A DNA stretch of 64,000 nt, from NCBI RefSeq assembly GCF_964204645.1, contig NC_134026.1:9435450-9499449 (forward strand), written 5' to 3'. Source of the stretch: Tubulanus polymorphus (taxonomy: Eukaryota > Nemertea > Palaeonemertea > Tubulaniformes > Tubulanidae). Below, piece after piece: positions 1 to 10,800 of the stretch. The position numbers were made by a program, and so were the translations under genes. The notes beneath the pieces were generated by a model. It searched no databases. It worked only from the letters and a program-made list of their open reading frames with translations, and was not told where the DNA came from. The number at the start of each line of letters is the position of its first letter. The first letter of the stretch is position 1.

Positions 1-893
1 GACACCAAGATGGCCGCCAATGGCGTCATAATTGGCCGATCAAAAATACCTGTCTCAGGTATAGAACATCCCTTTCCAAAGAATACCCATCAGCAATTGC
101 AATGAGAAATGGCTAACCAGTAGGAAGCTACAGGACTCAGAATTTGGGCCAAAATTAACATTTTTGGGCACTTAAAAAGGTCCTAGGACGACCATCTTGA
201 GTCCGATCGACCCAATTTTTGTTATGCTGATGGGCCCTGGGGGTGTTCAAATATGTATGAAAGATCAAGGTAATTGATCAAGGCGTCTTCAAAATTTCCC
301 TCAAAAAGTTCAAAAACGTGTAAAAAGTGCTGATTTTGGCGAACACCAATGGCTGCCAGTCGGCCATCTTGATTCTGACAGGGCCAGTTTTTAGGCTGAA
401 GATGTGTCTAGGGTAGATACATGTATAAACCAAATATCAAGACATTACTTTGAAGCATCTTCAAAACTTCCCTAAATAACTGGATTCCGTCTACGGACGG
501 ACGAAAAGTGAACGCAATAGCCCGCTGGGACTAAAGTCCCAAAAATGGCTCTGTAACTTTATAGGCCTAGGTCCATAGAACATTCATACCAAATTTGGAA
601 TTGATCTGATCAAAACTGTAGGACTAGTAGCGATTTGAATAAATAGAAATTCCACCCCTGCCCCTGGGGGACGAATCCAAAAACAGGCTCTGCAACTTTA
701 TAGGCCTTGGTCCATAGAACATTCATGCCAAATTTAGAATAGATCTGATTAAAACTGTAGGACTAGTAGCGATTTGAAGAAAAAGTGGACAGAGGCACAA
801 ACGAACGAACGAACGAACTAACAAACGGACAACGGCTCACCCCCTAACCGACGGCTCACGCCCTGACCTTCGGTCACAGCGGAGCTAAAAAAG
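1..893 (-). mobile_element. Pearl/Helitron-like element copy 1 (head, cut by window edge)
   Basis: Read on the minus strand, this copy starts near 893 with TTTTTTAGCTCCGCTGTGAC and runs off the left edge. Its interior is the reverse complement of the element at 9.17-9.85 kb, and it reads in the same direction as the copy at 49.4-49.85 kb. Shared blocks include the section around GGCGGCCATCTTG, the section about a blocked TCCGTCTACGGACGGACG, and two near-identical blocks at about 541-620 and 675-775. It has no coding capacity, and its tandem core would lie outside the window. Confidence 0.7.
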
Positions 894-1156
894 AGGATCG
901 AAATCTTTTGACAGAAACTTTTCATGAATTTTCATAGGCCTACAAATGTCATGATTTTTCAGTTTTCCACATTCTTTTCGAAAGATATCCATTTCATACA
1001 TTTTTTTCACATTTTGGCATCAATCTGACCCCTTAATATTTTCAGAAAATTTCCAAGCTGTCACACCACCCGCTGTATGATGTTATGATCTGTAATCAGT
1101 TGATCTACCTTTATTCCTATTCAATTCGTCCAGATTTTTCAATTCAGAAATAAGAT

Positions 1157-1329
1157 TACAGTGGAACCTTGTTGTGACAAACTCACAATTCATCGGATAA
1201 AATGAATATAGAATTTTCGCCCTTAGACAATCTAGTTAACTTCAAACTGGATACGGGCCTAACGAACTTTGGTTATAACACGAACATTTTCTGGTCGCGT
1301 GAACTACGCTGTAATGAGGTTCCACTGTA
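1157..1329. mobile_element. Pogo/Tigger-like foldback MITE
   Basis: The ends are inverted copies: TACAGTGGAACCT at the left and AGGTTCCACTGTA at the right, 173 bp overall. TA is present at both outer edges. The CAGT...ACC terminus with TA target resembles pogo/Tigger elements. There is no ORF. It lies in the presumed RAD17 intron. Confidence 0.65.
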
Positions 1330-1535
1330 TTTACGATCTTGATTTTGTCAGCCAGCAGCCATTGTTTACTCACTATATTCGCTCATGTAATGCTGAAAAA
1401 CCTGCTCCTGCACGGAGACATACCTATGATGTCAACTAGGCTATAGACTGTGGAAGCCGTTTACGCGCAAATCTAAATAACAACACAGTCACTTGAATAC
1501 CGGTAACAAATAGGGCCTATGACATCTATTCTTAC

Positions 1536-1760
1536 CTGACAGTTTGGTGTATATTTATCGGCCCAAAGATCCTCATCTGCGATGCCACAACGCCTTTCAA
1601 CTTTGATTTTTTTCTTTGCACCACCGCCACCACCGCATCGAACGTTTTCACGCAAACGTTTTTTCGTTTTAGCTTCGTTTAAACTTGACTTTTCCGTTTG
1701 ACTGCAATTTCCGAAATCATCGAAACCATCGAATGCCGATGACACCCATTCAGAGGCTTT
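1536..1760 (-). CDS. RAD17: RAD17-like checkpoint clamp loader, one N-terminal coding exon
   Basis: A 75-codon phase-0 exon lies between a TTTTTCAG acceptor (minus strand, just above 1760) and a GTAAG donor (1535-1531). It encodes EWVSSAFDGFDDFGNCS near its start and LWADKYTPNCQ at its end, with a basic, glycine-rich stretch and KKKIK between. The WV..SFDDF..CS and WVDKY.P..Q pattern is that of the N-terminus of RAD17, the AAA+ subunit that loads the 9-1-1 checkpoint clamp at damaged DNA. In the family the ATPase domain follows immediately, so its exons should lie left of the window on this strand. No further RAD17 exon was recognised within 1-1535, and the start-codon exon was not found. A different clamp loader (RFC1/CTF18 group) also has a W.DKY.P box, but the upstream match favours RAD17. 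Confidence 0.72.
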
Positions 1761-1763
1761 CTG

Positions 1764-4753
1764 AAAAATGACACTTGACGGAATAAAATATGATTTACCC
1801 TTTTCAAAAAGTAGCCGGTTTATGGCAGATGGGAACGAATATTTGCGTCGAAACTTTAAAATTTAAGACAGTATCGAAGTAGATGACAACCCTTCTTAAA
1901 ACAAATATCTAGATGTAATTTACCATATTAGCATGTCATGTATCGTACAGATGATTTTCAACGTAATATTCCACACGAAAGTCGCTAAATGAGACCAGAA
2001 ACAGCCATATAAATAGACACGGTCTAACCGGCGAAAGTTGATGATACCTCATCACCTGCTCATTCGTAGACGGCATAGATCGGGGTATCCCGCCGTATGA
2101 CGGCATCATTCCAAGGGAACCCGGAAATACTGGATGAATTGATAAACACTGATTTGTGCTTGAACACGACAAAAAATGACAAAAACCTCTGAAAATAGGT
2201 ATGTTCAGGATTCGATTTATGCCATACAAATTTGTCACATTATTGGTTAGGGTGAAACAAGTAAAATAGAGAGACAGGGCGGGACAGCCAGCCTGCATCT
2301 CACCCCGGTCCAGCAGTTCAGTAGTGCAGTACTCAGTCAGTGCAGTGCCAGACGAGCGGCAGCAGTAGTGTCTTGTCTCTACCACAACAGACAGAAAGAT
2401 ATCTCTGTTGCTCTACCGTAATGATCCTAACCATCTGTGGTACATCAGACACAAAGATTCTTGGTGAAGTTGCACCCTGAATTAAAAAGAACACGCATTG
2501 CCAATTGGCATGGTATGGATGGTAAATTTTGCGAGAACAGAATTGTGGTAATGTCTATTTATCAATTGATGAGACCTGTTTTTCTGGGATATGTTGCTTT
2601 CTTTTTGGGGTACATAGGCCTACCTCATTTATGTCAACAGAATGCCAAAAATCGCGGACAACAACTGAATATCCGATATTATTCCAGTTCTGTACCAATT
2701 AGAAGGATTGCTAAAAAGTCTCCTTTAATTCAGTTGAATAGGAGAGAAAATCCTCCATTTTGTTAAATTTCTTGGATTTGAACATTGTTCCACTATGTTC
2801 TTTATATTGTTGTAATAGTGTTGCAAATCTAGCCGGTGTAGTTCATTCATAGAATTTGTATTTTTATTCTATGGTTCATTGTTATCACTGTAGGCTTACT
2901 AAGCAACTAGAACAATATCCATCTTCGATGGGTTGGAAATTTATGGGCTCCTTTTATGCAGCTATCAATCTGCTGTCTGTACCCACCTCAGAGGATAGAC
3001 GTCGACCTTGTCGATGCCTTGACGATCAGTTTTTGTAAGGATGGCAAAAGCCTGTCGATAACATGCGTAAGGATGGGTTGTTTGGATGTCGAATGTCTAG
3101 CATTATGAACTAGGGCAGAATGGTGAATGTCTGTCGATATATCGCCATTGAAATGACGATCTGTCTGTGTGATTTTAAGATAGTGTCAATGATATTTTTT
3201 AAATTAAATTATGAACAGGATTCGAACCGTACATAAACGTGATAACTATGGTACTAGGCCTATGGATTTCTGAAAAATATTCAGTTACGCAAATGAGTGT
3301 GAAGTTTGCAATTGTATCAAATTAGGTATTTTACCACCTGCCCTTCATCCTATAAATACAAGAAACATTCGGTATCTTTCATCATCTCATCACTGCGAAC
3401 AAAATAAACCTCAGTCAAGTGAGAAAGCTGAAGAGCGCTTCTGTGTTTGAAATAACTTCATTCAGATGGACATAATACAATATGAGGCCAAATGATTAAA
3501 TCTTTATTGGCCAAATTGACAACTTATGTTTCTATTGTCCCTCTTGCAAGTACCACAACAAAATGTAAACTTGTCCATGTCCATCTCATATGAATTTTCA
3601 CAATAATTATCCAATTTGTCCAAATTGAATAATCTGAGGGTTGCATTTCAAACTTTATAACAGTCTGAACGATGGTCTGGCGATGTCTCTCCTTGATATT
3701 GATGTTAGTGATAGGCTGTCTATGGCTTGTGCCTGAAATCCTCGGCATATTGGTGATATCGAAGTCTTGACGATCAGTTTTTAAGGATAGCGATAGCCTG
3801 TCCATTCTCTGAGGGGGGTGGGTACAGAAAGCATATTGACAGCTGCATTAATGTCAACCTAATAAAATCCCGATTGAAAGCAATGTTCCTACCAGAAGCC
3901 TGGAGAATGTCTAACCATTTCTCGACATGCCCCTCTATTCCTGGATCCTTGATCTATGCCTAACACTAAATATTTGTTTACAAAGATTGCTCACCCAGTA
4001 CTGAGAGTGACTGGTTCGTGTGTCTGGTATACCCCCCTGAATTTGGATAGGCTCCTTAAATGTCAGCCTAATAAATCCCAATTGACCTTTCTGATTAAAA
4101 TTCAAGCAATGTTTCCTCCCTCCCATACGCCTGGAGTTATCCCTTTCTCGACATGCCCTTCATCAAGCAATGAAATGAAATTAGACCCTGAATCCTCATA
4201 AAATAGTTATCTTCACCATGAGAAACCATTCCTCCGTGTACATGCCAAGTTTCATGACCAAACAACAAATAGATTTCACTCAAACTGGTTATGAAAAACA
4301 ACAGTTTCCCCTTTATAGTAGGCCTATAGATATGAGTAATCAAGGCCACCTTATAATGAGCCTATTTCAAGACCAATTTAATCTCAGTTCTACTCAACAC
4401 CAGTCTTACGATTTTTGACCATAGGTAGTTAAGTTAAGACTGTGCAACTGGGCCCACTGATGCTCATTAATGCTGTCTAGCCTAATGCCAGATAAACATT
4501 AACCTGTCTGGTTTAGTTTCACGATTGGATATTTTCACAACGAAGCCTTCAGATTGTAAAAGCTTGCAACCAATTAGGCCACTATAAGTAAAGTAGCTGA
4601 CAGCTTGGTCAGGCTCAAGTAAACTAAAATAGGCTTTCTTTGAAATTTGCTTTGAAATTTGTCTTGTCTCACCCACTCCCTAAACGAATTGTAAGAAATT
4701 GTGACAATTTCAGTTCCACTAACTAGCTTAATTCAGGAAGATTTTCTTTTCAG
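1764..4753. other. RAD17-ATG4D intergenic/5' region, no confident gene
   Basis: This stretch lies between the RAD17 exon (minus) and the first recognised ATG4D exon (plus), so the two genes are divergent and both promoters should be here. Open frames such as 1936-2385 (minus) and 2437-2766 (plus) have no recognisable domain or family similarity. Degenerate internal repeats occur. A block near 2958-3010 recurs inverted near 3803-3848, a block near 3013-3060 recurs directly near 3758-3806, and a block near 3850-3945 recurs near 4060-4165. No coding exon is supported. Confidence 0.5.
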
Positions 4754-4854
4754 GTTTGTGGTGATACTGGAATGGAAGTCAAATTGAAATGTTGGTCAGA
4801 ATCAAGAAAATTCATTCTTGTTGAGAGTGAAAGGAGAAAATCATAGTTAGGAAG
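4754..4854 (+). other. ATG4D 5' UTR exon part after a leader intron
   Basis: ATTTTCTTTTCAG at 4741-4753 is a good splice acceptor directly before 4754, and the coding ATG follows at 4855. The 5' UTR therefore probably continues in an upstream exon that cannot be placed. Confidence 0.5.
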
Positions 4855-7800
4855 ATGGAGGTGTCCACTTCAAATTCGGCGTCGCCTATGACGAGCAGTA
4901 GTCCTATAGCTTGTCATGATGTGCCCATGCCAATCTATAAGCCTCATCGCCGCAACAGTTCAGAACGGAGAATGACAGGGAGTCGACTTTCGATGACATC
5001 GAGTTCTACGATTCCCGAAAATGATATTTTCGATCCTTGTTTCAATCATATAGACGTCGGGTCATCACTTTCCGTCGACGGATTCATAAATGTAAACCTG
5101 CCGAGTTATCACGATCTCGGGTATGGCGGTAGCCACCTCGCTTCGGCTGAGAAAATACCGTCGAATGGCAATCATCAGCACGGCCACAACGCCACGAGTG
5201 AAACGTCATTGAATCATCATCATCAACACCTAGTCTATCCTTCATCTTTGCTGCAGAATAAAACTGATCAAGGTGCTGTAACCGCCCGTCAAAAAGTACC
5301 GTCGATATCCGACGCGATTTCTTTGCGATCATGGAGCGAATTGAGCAGCGATCAAAATGAGCTATCGACGACGACCGATTCGAATCCGCCGACTTCACCG
5401 ATGAAAATTCTGTCGAATAGACTGTTTTCCGGGTTCATGGCAGCGACAAAACCAACTGATCCGAGTCAAGGTGTCTTCTCCAGCGGGAGAAGTGGTGCTA
5501 CGCCATCGAAATCTAGGCCTACAAGTAACTGTACCGATGATAAGGTAGAGAACAATACGGCGAAGAATCCATTTACGAATTGGATGAAGAGTCCTAGCCG
5601 GCAGGCGCAAAAACCGGCGCCTAGCAATCGATTGCAGCCGAAACTATCGATAACATCTTCTGCGCAACGTGAGGTTTCTAGTTACGATGATTCGGATGAT
5701 TTGGTAAATCCAGATAAAGTAAAAACGAAGTTACTGTCTATGTGGAATAATGTTAAATATGGTAAGAGTTGCTTCGTGTGGTTCCCAAAGTAGTGGGAAA
5801 TGGAGGAAACGTTGCAATTTAAAAACAATATTTCACAAACTGGCAATTTGATTTTCCTCTTATGCAAGAAATATTTTTTAAATCAATTCTGCACGTTCTG
5901 TAACGAAGTTTTAGGGTGTCATTTGCTAGTTCTAGGGAACCTTCTTCAGCAATTTTTCTCAAAATTCAATTACAGTAGATCAACCATGGGCTTTAGTCAA
6001 TAGATCAACTAGTTACTTCTAAAATGTTGATGTCCTTATAGTGTCCTATCTTAAATCGATAATTATTTTCTTATTGTGAACCGATGCCATTTAAGTTAAG
6101 CCCTCGAAATAAGATCAAGTCAATCCTTTATTGCACAGTAAACGCTTCTGCCTAATTTTACAATTTATTTACCAAAAAATATAATCCCGGGGTACCCCTT
6201 CCATTACCAACTTTTTGGAACATCGCTATGTGCGCATGTGCACCAATGCAATAATAAAATTTGGCTCCGCGTCATTGAAAATGCTATAGTCCTTGTGAAT
6301 AAAATTAAAGTAGATGAAAATTGATTAAAAAATCGTCGAAGTGCTGATAGATTCATGTTGTGGCTGTCTTTCTGTGTCGAATGGACTAATTTTGAACAAT
6401 ATCTAACGCATTCTACACTTTTACACTTGATTATGAAAAAGGGACAGAAATCCTTTCACATTTGCAAGAAACCCATGAAATTTCATGCTTTCGGTATTAT
6501 TCAAAGACAATAGAGGATGATAGAGTTAAAGTGCTTATAGATTCTGTAAATATAAGATATTTTTTACCAATCCCCGCTGAAATTGAGAAAATCAAGATAA
6601 TTTTCATCATTTACATTTAATCGCGAACTTGAGACAAATTTGAGAGTTGGCCCGAGGATAGCTCGCGCTGTATTATATATAATCTACTCAAAGACAGCAG
6701 ATTCCGTTTATCATATCTTATATGAATGAAAACCTTTCCAACAAGTTTCTCGCTGATTGTGATGGTCTATCTTGAAAAATAAAAAAGTTTTACACTGGTG
6801 AATATTTTCAAGTCACATTTTTTATCTAAAATGTGACTTAAAAAACAATCACTCTAATTTGAAAATAAGGGACCATTGTTGCTATGTTACAAGGTCCGCA
6901 ACAATTGAAAACAAATCAATGGCAGTCTGTGCAGCGGCCAGATATTACACTATTATGACGGAAATAGTTGGTAATGTTACCTTTCTTTAAACCTTACTAT
7001 CTTCAAATTGTAGGTTGGACTGTCAAGTTGAAAACAAACTTCAATGAAAACGCCCCGTTATTTCTGTTAGGCCGGTGTTATCACCGGAAAATTGACGGTA
7101 AGCCATCATATTTCTGAATCATTAGAATTTGTGATTTCGAAGTGAAGCATGATTGATTATTCAATTTCAGAGTCTCAATCAAATGACCACAGAGTTTCAA
7201 GTTTAGAACAGTTCAGACAAGATTTCAGTAGTCGTTTATGGTTCACATATCGTCGTGAATTCCCACAGCTTACGGGTTCGACTCTAACGACTGATTGTGG
7301 CTGGGGCTGCATGCTACGTAGTGGACAAATGATGCTCGCTCAGGCCCTTATCTTGCATTTTTTAGGAAGAGGTAAAATAATAATAGCCGCATTCACACTA
7401 TTACTAGTTATTCCTTTCCTAATTTGGCCTGTAGTCCTACCTAGAGCGGACCAATTTAGAAGAGACCAAATCAATGCTGTACGTTCATAGATGTTTTAGA
7501 TCAGCTATTATCAGTGGTCCAGCTAGACACAATACTGTGATTGACAGCAATTAATGCAATGTCTCTTTTCACACAGAGAAAGGGTCCATTCTAAAATTTA
7601 GAATGCCCTTGGATTGGTCTTAATGCTCAGTTTAAATTGGACCGTATTAAAAAGAAACAGAGGTTTTGCTATTGTGAACACTTTTCCATTCTATGAATTG
7701 TGAATGTGGCTTAAATCTAGTACTAATTTTGGTTTTGGTCCATCCAGCCTAATAAACAACTTGCATGCAACATTGTTAACTATTCTTATTTTTGATCATC

Positions 7801-10800
7801 TCTTCCTCTTAGTGATGAATTTGTATTGTGGGTAGCAGTCTATTTTGGTGTGCCCTTTTACATTGCTTGAACTCTGATTTATGCATGAAAAACCGACACA
7901 ACCAGAATATTTGTGACAAATGCAAGTTATCAATAGATCTGTTGCTTCCTAAATGATGATAAAGAATGATAGTGTATGGTTATTTGTTTAGTATAAGGTA
8001 TTATGAAAAATTAAGAAAATGTCTGATTTTTCTAGATTGGAGATGGTATTCATTTCAAGATGTCCACCATCGAGCGCTACACCGTCAGATAATCCGCTGG
8101 TTCGGCGACCTGCCCAGTAATCAGAATCCATTCTCAGTGCATCGTCTAGTCAAGTTCGGAGAAACGTGTCTTGATAAAAAACCAGGAGATTGGTATGGCC
8201 CTGCATCGGTTGCACATATCATGAGGTATGTTGGATACGCCTATGAGATAATAAGATTACAGTCCAGTGGTCAAACAGTTGCTCAAAAGTTGGTTTGAGT
8301 TATCCAGTGAATAAATACCATAGTAATGACGCAATCTATAATTGTCACTAGGGAATATCTCCTGGTTAACGTAAACCAGCCTTTAAAAAACCTGCCCCAG
8401 TTTTAGGTTAAGTTAAAATCAACAAGGTTATACCCAGTAACTGACATACCATGACAATCAAAACTGCATCGTACCATGGTACGTATTTGATGGTTAACTT
8501 TAATCAACTTTTGAGCAAACTGCCCCAGTTTTTCTAGCCTGCTTGGTATGCTATCGCATGATAGTATATAGCCCAGGCTTGTAGCCTATGTGTACTGAAT
8601 AATGGGTGCTGAAAGCTAGAGTCTTCACCTAATAAGTATTGTCTTGTTCTATAAAAAATACATTCATTAGGAATAATGCATTGGTAGAAGATGAAGATCT
8701 TATAAGAATCAGTGGAAAGTCATACCTCTCGCCTAGGTGTAATTGCATTCACTATTTGTTTGTTTTTAATGTCAAAGTCATTTGTGTAAACCTTTTCTGT
8801 TTTTGCTGTGGGATCATACATTTATTACGTACGCATTAGGGGAGGGAGGGGTCAGTGCAATTGCGTACTGTAATGCTTAATGTATTAATGTATGGGTACG
8901 TAATAAATGAATGATCCCTGATGATCTAAGATATTTTGTATGAGTACCTACCGGTACATGCATACCTAAGAAATCTCCCCTAAAAAATTGGTTACCCAGT
9001 TGTCAAGTTTTCTGGTAGAAATCGCTTCAAAAATGTTTCATTTTTTCATTCGATTTCAGGGAAGCGATGGATCACGCATACGAATTGAATCCTCTTTTAG
9101 AAATGTGTGTTTACGTGGCGTATGACTGTACAGGTAAAAAGAAAAACCTTTTTTAAAAATCGAAAGGTATCTCTATTTTCTTCAAATCGCTACTAGTCCT
9201 ACAGTTTTGATCAGATCAATTCCAAATTTGGTATGAATGTTCTATGGACCTAGGCCTATAAAGTTACAGAGCCATTTTTAGCCCATTTGGGACTTTAGTC
9301 CCAGCGGGCTATTGCGTTCACTTTTCGTCCGTCGTACGTAGACTGAATCCAGTTATTTTGGGAAGTTTTGAAGACGCTTCAATGTAATGTCTTGATATTT
9401 GGGTTACACATGTATCTACCCTTGACACATCTTCAGCCCAAAAACTGGCCCGTCTGAATCAAGATGGCCGACTGGCAGCCATTGTTGTTCGCCAAGATCA
9501 ACACTTTTTACATATTTTTGAACTTTTTGAGGGAAATTTTTAAGACGCTTTGATCAATTACCTTGATCTTTCGGATGTATGTGAATCCCCCCAGGGCCCA
9601 TCAGCCTAAAAAAAATTGGGTTGATCGGACTCAAGATGACCGTCTTATGACCTTTTTTAGTGCCCAAAAATGTCAATTTTGGCCTGAATTCTGAGTCCTG
9701 TAGCTCCCTACTGGTTTGCCATTTCTCATTGCAATTTGTGATGGGTATTCTTTGAAAAGGGATGTTTTATACCTGAGACCGGTATATTTGATCAGCCAAT
9801 TATGACGCAATTGGCGGCCATCTTGGTATCATCAGTACTCATTCGTAGGTGGGAAAAAGTCTTTCCACATTATATTGATACCTAAGCGTATTTTGTTACC
9901 ACAATCAATTAGAAACTTGTAGCGCATAACGTTTTCTATGATTGTGGTGAGTTTCAAGGTCATTGGTTTTTGTATATGGCCACCAGGGGGTGTTGAATAA
10001 TACAATATCTTAGTATTTCTATATTATATTCGTATCAATGCATATTTTGTAACCACAATCAATTGCAAAGTTGTAGCTCATGACATCATCTATGGTTGTG
10101 GCAAGTTTTAAGGCCATTAGTTATTCTATATGGTCACCAGGGGGCGTAGAATAACTTAGTATTTCCTTATTATATTGGTACCTAGGCATATTTTGTTACC
10201 ATGATCAATTACAAAGTTATAGTTCGTGATATGTTCTATGATTGTGGTGAGTTTCAAGGTCATTGGGTTTGGAATATGGTCACCAGGGGGCGTTGAATAA
10301 CTTAGTATTTCCATATTAAATTGGTAACGAGGCATATTTTGTTATCACAATCAATTACAAAATCGTAGCTGCTGACATGTTCTATGATTGTGGTTAGTTT
10401 CAAGGTCATTGGTTTTTGTATATGGTCACCAGGGGCGTTGAATATTTAAATTGTTAGATTGTTGAGCATTTGGAACCACTTCCCAAGTGGGCATGGTGTC
10501 CCTGGACCCCTAGTTAGTATAGTGCGTAGTAGGCCTGTAGAGGATTTCTGATGTCATGAGCTTGATTAACCATTTCATGAATTTATGTTTGAATGGATTA
10601 GTTATACAGCCAATTACTCAAATTCATTTCCAATAAATAAATGAAAACGAAATTTACTTTGGTGATTGTCCCAATATGGAGAAATATAGATTTTCACATT
10701 GCGTTGTATCCATTGACAGTTTACATTCAAGATGTTGTGGATTTGTGTACAACTCGTCCTAGGAGCTCATCAACAAAAAATGATGCAACTGATGAAACAG

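Noticed and set aside
1936-2385. 149-codon minus-strand frame upstream of the RAD17 exon
   Set aside because: No domain or family similarity. Part of it (GSLGMMPSYGGIPRSMP) looks compositionally protein-like, but no splice structure links it to RAD17.
2437-2766. 109-codon plus-strand frame with a hydrophobic stretch
   Set aside because: No recognisable family, no convincing start or splice context; likely chance.
8440-8500. Palindrome CGTACCATGGTACG in ATG4D intron 4
   Set aside because: Short and isolated; no second copy or functional context.
10427-10437. CRISPR-like reading of the regularly spaced repeats at 9.9-10.5 kb
   Set aside because: The units are contiguous 150-bp tandem repeats in a eukaryotic intron, without unique spacers or cas genes.
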